This document shows, piece after piece, positions 1 to 5,885 of a stretch of DNA of 5,936 bases. The stretch spans positions 2,031 through 7,966 of the forward strand of contig CALMVM010000574.1 of assembly GCA_937873255.1 (NCBI GenBank), written 5' to 3'. Made by a program: the position numbers and the translations under genes. The notes under the pieces were generated by a model. That model was not told where the DNA came from and searched no databases. It worked only from the letters and a program-made list of their open reading frames with translations. Position 1 is the stretch's first letter. The number at the start of each line of letters is the position of its first letter. Source of the stretch: an uncultured Verrucomicrobiota bacterium (lineage in GTDB: Bacteria > Verrucomicrobiota > Verrucomicrobiia > Chthoniobacterales > SZAS-18).

Positions 1-806
1 CCCTGGCCGAAGCGCGTTTCTACCGGCTGATCGCTTCCGCCCCCGCCGTCGCTGGCCGAATGCCCGGACTGCTCTGGAGCGACGACGATGCCCGCATGGT
101 GGCGCTCGAAGACCTGGGTGCCGCCAGCGACTTTTTCCCACTCTACGCACGCGAGATCACGCTGCCGGAGCAAACCCTCGCGGAATTGGTCGCCTACCTT
201 TCCACCCTGCACGGACTGGCCCCCGCCGACCCGGCGGCGCGCGAAGGTCTGGCCAACCGCGAGATGCGTGCTCTCAACCACGAACACATCTTCGCGTTGC
301 CGCTGCGAAGGGACAACGGCCTCGACCTCGACGCCTACACCGGCACGCCGGGACTGGCGACGGCGGCGGCCTCGTTGAAGGAGGACACAAGTTACGCGGG
401 GGCCGTGGCCGAACTCGGCGAGCGATACCGGCACGGGACCGGCGATAGCCTGCTGCACGGCGATTTCTTTCCCGGCAGTTTCCTGCGCACCGGGGCGGGT
501 GTCCGGGTGATCGATCCGGAGTTCTGTTTTTGCGGGGACGCGGAGTTCGACCTCGGCGTCTTCGCGGCGCACCTGCTTCTGGCGGGCGAACCGGCGGCGC
601 GCGCGGAGCAGGCGCTACGCCTGTACCGGCCTGCCTCGGCAACAGGGATTTCGATGGCACTCGCCCGCCGGTTTGCCGGGGTGGAAATCATGCGGAGGCT
701 GATCGGCGTCGCCCAGATCCCGACGCTGCGCGCGGACCTCGCCCGCAAGAGTGCCTTGCTCGAACAAAGCCGACGGCTCGTTTTGGAACCGGAAAAGGGA
801 TTCTGA
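1..806 (+). CDS. 5-methylthioribose-kinase-like phosphotransferase (APH/choline kinase fold), 5' end cut by window
   Basis: The frame is open from base 3 through an ATG at 60 to TGA at 804-806. The codons before that ATG read as normal protein (LAEARFYRLIASAPAV...), so the true start lies left of the window. Numbering from the ATG at 60, LLHGDFFPGS (131-140) is the catalytic loop, with Ser where most aminoglycoside kinases have Asn. VIDPEFCFCGD (150-160) is the metal-binding DxE loop, and EFDLG follows at 162-166. HGDxxxGS plus DPEF is the pattern of methylthioribose kinases (MtnK), which phosphorylate the C1 hydroxyl of 5-methylthioribose; ordinary aminoglycoside kinases have HGDxxxxN and ID[FWY]. 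I see a kinase of this superfamily; the substrate is inferred. Beside arsM and a radical SAM gene, a 5-deoxy-5-arsinoyl-ribose is a tempting alternative substrate. The next gene follows on the same strand after 59 bp and may be co-transcribed. Confidence 0.75.
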   Translation, partial: LAEARFYRLIASAPAVAGRMPGLLWSDDDARMVALEDLGAASDFFPLYAREITLPEQTLAELVAYLSTLHGLAPADPAAREGLANREMRALNHEHIFALPLRRDNGLDLDAYTGTPGLATAAASLKEDTSYAGAVAELGERYRHGTGDSLLHGDFFPGSFLRTGAGVRVIDPEFCFCGDAEFDLGVFAAHLLLAGEPAARAEQALRLYRPASATGISMALARRFAGVEIMRRLIGVAQIPTLRADLARKSALLEQSRRLVLEPEKGF

Positions 807-865
807 CCAGCCGACCGATGTTTACCGACCCGCCTGTTCAGGCTTCGAAAAACGATTGAGTTGTC

Positions 866-1711
866 ATGAAAGGTTTCCGCTCTCGTTTCATCCTCGTCGG
901 TTGCCTGCTGGCGGTCGTCTGTGTTGTCGCGTTAAAACTACGCGCCGCCGATCCGACCCCTTCTGCGGTCAACGTGCCGCGCGGCATCGACCATCGGAAA
1001 TTCGACGCGCTACTGAAAAAATACGTCAACAACCAAGGGCTGGTAAACTATGCCGCTTGGAAGGCCGATGCCGGGGACATGGCGGCGTTGAACGCCTATC
1101 TGAAGGAATTCGCCCCCAAGCCGGAAAAGCCGGCGGAGGGCAACGAGCGCGCCGCCGCGCTCACCAATGCCTACAACGCCGGCGTGCTGATCTGGATTTT
1201 GCAAAATTACCCGACCGAGAGCGTGTGGGAGACCAAAGACCCGTTCACGGCCAAACGCTACACGGTCGGCGGCGAGCAGGTCTCCCTCAACGACATTGAG
1301 AACGGTGCCCTGCGTCCGCAGATCGGCATCGGCGCGCACGGTGTTCTGGTCTGTGCGGCGCGTTCGTGCCCGCCCTTGCAGCAGACCGCCTACACGACCG
1401 GTGGCTTCGAAAGCCAGAACGCGAAAGCATACCGCACGTGGCTTGGCCGCGCGGACCTCAATCAATTCAACCCGGATAAGAAAAAGGTGGAAGTGTCGAG
1501 CATCTTCAAATGGTTCAAGGAAGACTTCGACAAAGCAGGTGGAGTGAAAAAGGTGCTGGCGGAAAAAGCTCCGGAAAAGGACCGCGCCTTCCTCGTGGGC
1601 GGTGATTACGAGATCGGCTATCTCTCGTATAATTGGGGCCTGAACGATCAAGGCTCACACGGACGCAGTTACAGCAAGGCCGATCTGATCCGCGACAGGA
1701 TTTTCCATTGA
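866..1711 (+). CDS. Exported DUF547 domain protein
   Basis: A 281-residue protein with a Sec-type signal peptide: basic MKGFRSR, hydrophobic core about 8-23, and likely cleavage near LRA-AD (25-29). The rest matches the DUF547 family. Visible family motifs are the NYAAWK region (61-66), NAYNA (101-105), a YP-x-S motif (115-119), SLNDIENGALR (140-150), VCAARSCPPL with two conserved cysteines (162-171), SSIFKWFKEDF (211-221) and the terminal YLSYNWGLN (252-260). The length is normal for the family. DUF547 has no established biochemical activity; the conserved His/Cys residues suggest an enzyme, but this is not proven. It would act in the periplasm or at the envelope. The ATG at 866 is chosen because it gives an intact signal peptide, although no strong ribosome-binding site precedes it. 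It follows the kinase-like gene and converges on the glycosyltransferase gene, with 33 bp between the stops. Confidence 0.88.
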   Translation: MKGFRSRFILVGCLLAVVCVVALKLRAADPTPSAVNVPRGIDHRKFDALLKKYVNNQGLVNYAAWKADAGDMAALNAYLKEFAPKPEKPAEGNERAAALTNAYNAGVLIWILQNYPTESVWETKDPFTAKRYTVGGEQVSLNDIENGALRPQIGIGAHGVLVCAARSCPPLQQTAYTTGGFESQNAKAYRTWLGRADLNQFNPDKKKVEVSSIFKWFKEDFDKAGGVKKVLAEKAPEKDRAFLVGGDYEIGYLSYNWGLNDQGSHGRSYSKADLIRDRIFH

Positions 1712-1744
1712 GGCACCGAGCCGGGTCTGCGCTTGCCTGATCCG

Positions 1745-2536
1745 TCAGTTTTCGGCCGGAGGTGACGACCGCGTCCGGTAGTACCAGCCGTGGAGGCGCT
1801 GCGGGGGAACTCCGAGAAGGTAGAGCAACAGGAGCAGCGTGTTGGTCAGCGTGGTACGCCAGCTTCCCTGCCGGAGGTGTTTGCGGGCGGAGGAGCGGAT
1901 CGCGGGCTCCAAAATCGTTAACCCCGCGTGCCGCCGCAGCCGGCAGGAAAACTCCACATCCTCCATCAGCGCAACCTCGGCAAATCCTCCGAGAGCTTCG
2001 AAGACCGACCGCCGCACGAAGATGGATTGATCGCCAAAAACCGGGCCGAAGGATCGGCAACGCCGCGCTTCCCAGGGTTCGAGCCAGCGCAGGTGCGGGT
2101 GCCTTGCATCGAAACGCCGCCGGAACGCGCCGCCGGCGACCTTGGGATCACGCATGACCGTGGTCAGACTGCTCAAATGCTCGTCGGTCAGTTCTGTGTC
2201 CGCGTGGTGAAACAACAGGAACCCACCCGTCGCTGCACGCGCCGCCTCGTTCATCTGAATGCCACGGCCGGCACGTGGGCACCGCACCACTCGCGCCGCC
2301 GAGGTTGCGGACGGACCGGCGTCCGGCGTGCCGGCCGTGGCGACCAGTACTTCGCAAACTCCTTCGTGGCCGAGCCACCGTGCCGCCAGATCCTCCGGCA
2401 CCGCATCGTCCCGCCAACAGGGCACGATGATGCTGATCCCGACGGCCCGTGCGGTCTCTTCTCCGGCGGGGGCGGAAGGTTCGTCAACCCTCGGAAAGAC
2501 CGTGGCTTCCATTGCCGCCGTTGGCGCTCCACGCAC
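1745..2536 (-). CDS. TIGR04283-like family 2 glycosyltransferase (arsenosugar-biosynthesis type)
   Basis: A GT-A fold glycosyltransferase of 263 residues if read from GTG at 2536, or 255 from ATG at 2512. Motifs in order (long form): the opening strand ISIIVPCWRDD (34-44), EVLVATAG (62-69), GRGIQMNEAA (90-99), LLFHHADTEL with the metal/nucleotide-binding His-Ala-Asp (107-116), FGDQSIFVRR (167-176) and GGFAEVALMEDVEF (183-196) with the acidic catalytic region. A hydrophobic run (234-243) near the C-terminus could touch the membrane. GRxxQMN, HADT, GDQ and the MED motif together are typical of TIGR04283, a family named for its association with arsenosugar genes; donor and acceptor here are unknown. 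The GTG directly follows the TAG of the radical SAM gene, suggesting translational coupling. The first 32 residues are unlike the family, so the ATG at 2512 is a real alternative. Confidence 0.82.
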   Translation of the reverse strand: MRGAPTAAMEATVFPRVDEPSAPAGEETARAVGISIIVPCWRDDAVPEDLAARWLGHEGVCEVLVATAGTPDAGPSATSAARVVRCPRAGRGIQMNEAARAATGGFLLFHHADTELTDEHLSSLTTVMRDPKVAGGAFRRRFDARHPHLRWLEPWEARRCRSFGPVFGDQSIFVRRSVFEALGGFAEVALMEDVEFSCRLRRHAGLTILEPAIRSSARKHLRQGSWRTTLTNTLLLLLYLLGVPPQRLHGWYYRTRSSPPAEN

Positions 2537-4012
2537 CTAGTTGCGCCCGAGAAGTGCCGTCTCCGCCGCCGCTTCATCGGCAACCGCCGCTGCGACGCGT
2601 TCCGTCGGCTGCGGCTGGGCCAGCAATGCCAGGTCTTGCAGCCGTTCGTCGTAAAGGTCGCTCCACCGTTGCTGGTTCATGGAACACATCGGCACGGCTT
2701 CCCATTCGCCGGTGGCGCGGTTCTTGACCGCTCCCTTGAAGACGCAGGAGTCCAGCCGCGCCTGGATCGTCGGATCGTTCGGTGCCTCGGCGACCTGCGC
2801 GGCGTCCATGAAATTGTGGATGCCGAATCCGACGGTGTGCGCCTGTCCGGCCAGCAGCGCGCCGATGAACTCCGCCGGAATCTTGCCCCTGAGCACGAGC
2901 GCACCGATGTGAGCGATCAGACGCGCGACGAGCAGGGGATTCTGAAAGAGGATGCCCAAGAGCCGCCACGGCGTCGTGCGCGCGTCGTCGGTGACGAACG
3001 ACACGCCGCCCACGTTCGCCAGCATTTCCTCGTAGAGCCGCTGGGTGCGGGCGTCCTGCGGCGGGAAGACGATGAAGCGGCCCGTGCGGCGCGAGACGAG
3101 CAGCGGGGTCCACGAATTGCAATCAGGGTGGCCGAAGATGGAAAACTCGCGTTCGAGCGGCAGCCCCGTGCCCTCGCGCATCTTCTGCCACGCCGCCTCG
3201 GGCGTGGCGGGCCGCTCGGAATAGTAAGTACGGCCGGTGTCGGCCTCCGGTTGGAAGGAAAACATGCGCCATAGGTGCGTGCGTTCGGGTTTCTCCAATG
3301 CCCAGCGGACGATCTCCGGCAGGAACTCCACGTTGCGCCCGGTGACGGTACAATTATGGGCAAACTCCAGCGGCAGCCCGGTCTTCGCGCGCAGGTCCAG
3401 ACCCAGTTTTGTGAAAGCCTCGCGCACCGGGTGCAGATCCGCCTCGCTTTTGATGCGGCCGATGGGATAACCGTGCCGGCCCGCCTGCGTCATGTCGATG
3501 TGGACCGCCACCTGCCGCAGGCCGCCTTCGACCATGAGCTTTTCAAGGAACTCCGGGTGCTCGATGAGCGTCTGTCCGTGGGTCATCAGCATCGGCACGA
3601 GGCCCGTTTTGATCGCGTAACGCACGATCTCGACGAGTTCGTCCTGGCGACCCGAGCGCCAGTAGGCGTCGGCCACGTCGCCGCCGGTGAGTTGCAACCC
3701 GCCGCCGGGTCCCTGGAAGCGGCGGTTGGCGTCGATCTGTTCCTTCATCTGCGCGAGCGAAGGAATCGGCACCTGATTGGCGTTCTTGGGCAAATAGCAA
3801 TGCGTGCAATGAAATGAGCAGTAGCTCGCCCCCGTGGTGAATCCACAATGCGTCAGATGCCGGCCGCTGATCTGGTTGGGCGTCTTCAGTTCGGTCGGCA
3901 TCGAGGCCCAGCGGGCGCGCAGCAGATCGGCCTTCTCGCCTGCGATGGGATGGCGGAATGCCTGCCAGCGGGCACGCCAGCGTTGGGTGAAAGAAAGTGT
4001 GTTCGCAGGCAT
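2537..4012 (-). CDS. Radical SAM enzyme with cysteine-bearing C-terminal extension (not ArsS-like)
   Basis: 491 residues from ATG at 4010-4012 to TAG at 2537-2539. Cys65-x3-Cys69-x2-Cys72 (YCSFHCTHCY) is the canonical radical SAM 4Fe-4S motif, and LQLTGGDV (106-113) is the SAM-binding GGE-like motif, with Asp replacing Glu. The core extends through VAVHIDMT and NCTVTGRN. Beyond it lie HPDC (295-298), a hydrophobic helical region (about 350-390), IHNFMD (398-403), Cys423 in LDSCVF and Cys443 in VPMCSMN. These extra cysteines could bind an auxiliary cluster. From memory, the HPDC / HxFMD / C / PxCxxN layout recalls the C-terminal part of tetraether-synthase-like (Tes) radical SAM proteins. It is clearly longer than ArsS (about 310-340 residues) and lacks the ArsS CHVDAGP-type motif after its cluster. 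It is expressed away from arsM across a shared control region and precedes the glycosyltransferase without a gap. The substrate is unknown; a role in building an organoarsenical is inferred from context. Confidence 0.85.
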   Translation of the reverse strand: MPANTLSFTQRWRARWQAFRHPIAGEKADLLRARWASMPTELKTPNQISGRHLTHCGFTTGASYCSFHCTHCYLPKNANQVPIPSLAQMKEQIDANRRFQGPGGGLQLTGGDVADAYWRSGRQDELVEIVRYAIKTGLVPMLMTHGQTLIEHPEFLEKLMVEGGLRQVAVHIDMTQAGRHGYPIGRIKSEADLHPVREAFTKLGLDLRAKTGLPLEFAHNCTVTGRNVEFLPEIVRWALEKPERTHLWRMFSFQPEADTGRTYYSERPATPEAAWQKMREGTGLPLEREFSIFGHPDCNSWTPLLVSRRTGRFIVFPPQDARTQRLYEEMLANVGGVSFVTDDARTTPWRLLGILFQNPLLVARLIAHIGALVLRGKIPAEFIGALLAGQAHTVGFGIHNFMDAAQVAEAPNDPTIQARLDSCVFKGAVKNRATGEWEAVPMCSMNQQRWSDLYDERLQDLALLAQPQPTERVAAAVADEAAAETALLGRN

Positions 4013-4046
4013 GAGAACCGGGAGGGTTGATGAGGACGCTGCCAGC

Positions 4047-4075
4047 TTGGCGAAGCATCCGGAGGATGGTAAGCT
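4047..4075 (+). promoter_or_regulatory. Possible sigma70-type promoter for arsM
   Basis: TTGGCG (4047-4052) and TAAGCT (4070-4075) are separated by 17 bases, the ideal spacing, and lie about 54 bases before the preferred arsM ATG. The -35 matches 4 of 6 consensus bases and the -10 only 3 of 6, so this could be chance. The -10 falls in the loop of the inverted repeat, a sensible place for repressor control. Confidence 0.2.
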
Positions 4076-4094
4076 TAATGTTCAACCCATCCTC
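4062..4094. repeat. 8-bp perfect inverted repeat, candidate operator
   Basis: GAGGATGG (4062-4069) pairs with CCATCCTC (4087-4094) around a 17-base centre that includes the 8-bp palindrome TAAGCTTA (4070-4077). Half-site centres are about 25 bases apart, between two and three helical turns. It sits midway in the divergent gap, so one regulator bound here could control both directions. It does not match an ArsR operator that I recognise. It could instead form an mRNA hairpin if transcription starts upstream of it. Confidence 0.35.
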
Positions 4095-4128
4095 ACGCCA
4101 GTCCAATCGCAAGACCGTTCCAGCCCCG

Positions 4129-5286
4129 ATGAGCACCCTTTCCTTAAACGTCGAAAGCGCAACCAAAGAACGCTACGCCAGCGGAGCGCAGGCGCGCGAA
4201 GCCGCTCTCTGCTGCCCGGTCGATTACGATCCTCAGTACCTCAAAGTCATTCCGCAAGAAGTCATTGAACGCGACTACGGCTGCGGTGACCCGAGCCAGT
4301 ATCTACAGCCGGGCGAGACGGTGCTCGACCTGGGCAGCGGCACGGGAAAAATTTGTTTCATCGCCGCGCAGGTCGTCGGCCCGACAGGTAAAGTCATCGG
4401 CGTGGACATGACCGACGAGATGCTGGAAGTCGCCCGCCGCAATGCGCCGACCGTGGCCGAGCGCATCGGCCACGCCAACGTGGAGTTCCGCAAGGGCCGC
4501 ATCCAGGATCTCGGACTCGATCTGGAGCGCCTCGACGCCGCCCTGCGCGAACGTCCCATCACCGACGCGGCCTCGTTCCTGCGCGCCGACGAACTCGCCG
4601 CCGAGTTGCGTCTCAAGCATCCTCTGGTCGCCGACGAGTCCGTGGACGTGGTGGTGAGCAACTGCGTGCTCAACCTCGTAGATTCGCGCGCGAAGGGGCA
4701 GCTTTTCGAGGAAATCTTCCGCGTGTTGCGGAAGGGCGGCCGGGCGGTGATCTCCGACATCGTCAGCGACGAAGCCAGCCCGGAGCACCTGCAGAACGAC
4801 CCCGAACTCTGGAGCGGCTGCATCTCCGGCGCGCTGACGGAGGAGGGTTTTCTCCAGGCGTTCGAGCAGGCCGGGTTCCACGGCATCCGTCTCCTCAAGC
4901 GCGACGCGGAGCCCTGGCAAACCGTGGAAGGCATCGAGTTCCGTTCCGTAACAGTCGAAGCGTTCAAGGGCAAACAGGGACCATGCTTCGAGCGCAACCA
5001 GGCGGTCATTTACAAGGGACCGTTCAAGGAAGTGGTCGACGACGACAACCACCGCATGGAACGCGGCGGGCGTTACGCGGTGTGCGACAAGACGTTCAAC
5101 CTGTACCGCAAGGCACCCTACGCGGAACATTTCGAGTTCATCGAACCGCGCGAGCCGATTGCCCTGGAGAACGCCAGGCCTTTCGACTGCTCCCGGACGG
5201 CGTTGCGCCACCCGAAGGAGACCAAGGGCCAAGACTACATCGTCACTACTGAGGCAAGCAGTTGCTGCAAGGATGGCTGTTGCTGA
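4129..5286 (+). CDS. arsM: Arsenite S-adenosylmethionine methyltransferase (ArsM type)
   Basis: 385 residues from the ATG at 4129. ArsM transfers methyl groups from SAM to trivalent arsenic, giving mono- to trimethylated forms, in the cytoplasm. SAM-binding motif I is VLDLGSGTGKICF (65-77), followed by VIGVDMTDEML (89-99). The arsenic-binding cysteines expected in ArsM are present: the Cys28-Cys29 pair, Cys52 in YGCGDP, Cys179 in SNCVLNL and Cys231 in SGCISGAL. The C-terminal part carries YKGPFKEVVDDDNH (295-308) and YAVCDKTF (316-323), as in longer ArsM proteins, and ends in a cysteine tail, SSCCKDGCC (377-385). The frame is open back to TTG 4027 and also has ATGs at 4066 and 4078. The ATG at 4078 has GGAGG 12 bases upstream, but ATG 4129 puts the family-like VESATKERYASGA at the N-terminus and is preferred. 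The gene is divergent from the radical SAM gene. Confidence 0.9.
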   Translation: MSTLSLNVESATKERYASGAQAREAALCCPVDYDPQYLKVIPQEVIERDYGCGDPSQYLQPGETVLDLGSGTGKICFIAAQVVGPTGKVIGVDMTDEMLEVARRNAPTVAERIGHANVEFRKGRIQDLGLDLERLDAALRERPITDAASFLRADELAAELRLKHPLVADESVDVVVSNCVLNLVDSRAKGQLFEEIFRVLRKGGRAVISDIVSDEASPEHLQNDPELWSGCISGALTEEGFLQAFEQAGFHGIRLLKRDAEPWQTVEGIEFRSVTVEAFKGKQGPCFERNQAVIYKGPFKEVVDDDNHRMERGGRYAVCDKTFNLYRKAPYAEHFEFIEPREPIALENARPFDCSRTALRHPKETKGQDYIVTTEASSCCKDGCC

Positions 5287-5885
5287 TTCCTTGCGCACAC
5301 GGCACGGCAGGCAACTGCAACATCCTGACCACTGTCCGCTTCTACTTCGATCCATCGCCTGGACGTAAATTGTGGCATTATGACCTCCAAGTGAAACTTA
5401 GGGGCAAGAAGTTACTTAGGCGTCGGAAAAAGGCTGCCTTCAATTTGGCAGTTCCTGTGGAACTCGCCCAGGGGGACCTGATCGCTCAATCACAGAAGCC
5501 GGATCTAGTGATCGCTTTTGTCGGCGCAATCGGGGTTCAGCTCCCAAAAGTAGAAAGCATATTCGAAGAAAGAATAAAAAAGGCCGGGTTCAGCGTACAT
5601 CTCATCAAAATTTCCGATGATGTTCTCGCCAAGTTGAAGACAACACGTCCCAAACCATCAAAGGAAACCAAAGCCGCGAGGCTCAAACGCTTGATGGATG
5701 GCGGCAACCTATTTTCGATGAATCTGGGTGTGGGCAGTCGTTTGGTTCGGAAAAATGAAGATGGAGCTGTCACGGCATGGGATCTCGCAAGCTCAACACC
5801 ACGAATCCAGATGCACTCTCAATCCTACTTTGAACTCGAGGCGCAAGCAGCCGCAGAATACATGTCTCTTACGCAAAAGCGCTAA
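5262..5885 (+). CDS. Uncharacterised protein; possible truncated N-terminal domain of an anti-phage dCTP deaminase (DcdV/AvcD-like)
   Basis: The open frame runs from TTG 5262 to TAA 5883-5885 (207 residues). No ATG start exists; GTG 5391, TTG 5445 and GTG 5457 are alternatives, and the first 65 residues look unlike a conserved domain (including a very basic stretch, 45-57). The core DLVIAFVGAIGVQLPKV (81-97), followed by a helix and GFSVHLIKISD, is a strand / glycine-loop / helix / strand pattern. It resembles the start of the nucleotide-kinase-like domain of DcdV/AvcD proteins, which deplete dCTP during phage infection, and RLKRLMDGGN (164-173) resembles a conserved piece of the same domain. 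Those proteins are about 500 residues long with a C-terminal deaminase; no deaminase zinc motif is visible here, so this is probably a remnant, a stand-alone domain or a frameshifted gene. It is visibly richer in A and T than its neighbours. The longest start would overlap arsM by 25 bases. Function is not established. Confidence 0.5.
   Translation: MLQGWLLLIPCAHGTAGNCNILTTVRFYFDPSPGRKLWHYDLQVKLRGKKLLRRRKKAAFNLAVPVELAQGDLIAQSQKPDLVIAFVGAIGVQLPKVESIFEERIKKAGFSVHLIKISDDVLAKLKTTRPKPSKETKAARLKRLMDGGNLFSMNLGVGSRLVRKNEDGAVTAWDLASSTPRIQMHSQSYFELEAQAAAEYMSLTQKR

Larger units (their letters stand above)
4013..4128. promoter_or_regulatory. Divergent control region between the radical SAM gene and arsM
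   Basis: This 116-bp gap between oppositely directed starts must carry promoters for both transcripts unless one lies inside a gene. The + strand frame is open here (from TTG 4027), but its translation looks unlike the family N-terminus, so I treat the region as non-coding. It contains the inverted repeat and possible promoter listed separately. I see no clear strong promoter for the leftward gene. Confidence 0.5.

Noticed and set aside
1..806. Aminoglycoside resistance kinase
   Set aside because: The loop is HGDxxxGS with DPEF, not the HGDxxxxN and ID[FWY] of resistance enzymes, and the surroundings are biosynthetic.
832..843. Short inverted repeat GCCTG-TT-CAGGC before the DUF547 gene
   Set aside because: Five base pairs with a two-base gap is common by chance in GC-rich DNA. 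No T-run follows to make it a terminator, and no operator family is recognised.
1706..1735. Imperfect hairpin TGAGGCA ... TGCCTGA between the convergent genes, considered as a terminator
   Set aside because: The stem is only about five pairs with a mismatch, the loop is 18 bases and there is no T-tract on either strand.
1928..3274. Long + strand open frame of 448 codons opposite the glycosyltransferase and radical SAM genes
   Set aside because: It lies antisense to two genes with clear family motifs. Its translation is rich in Arg/Pro/Gly without recognisable domains, as expected of a shadow frame in GC-rich DNA.
2537..4012. Naming the radical SAM gene arsS or arsL
   Set aside because: Its length and C-terminal cysteines do not fit ArsS, and I cannot confirm similarity to ArsL without alignment, so no symbol is given.
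4303..5355. Minus strand open frame of 350 codons opposite arsM
   Set aside because: arsM on the + strand has all its motifs. The antisense frame has no recognisable domain and arises from the codon bias.
5397..5420. Direct repeat CTTAGG twice, considered as an insertion target duplication
   Set aside because: Six bases repeated 18 bases apart, with no mobile element between the copies.
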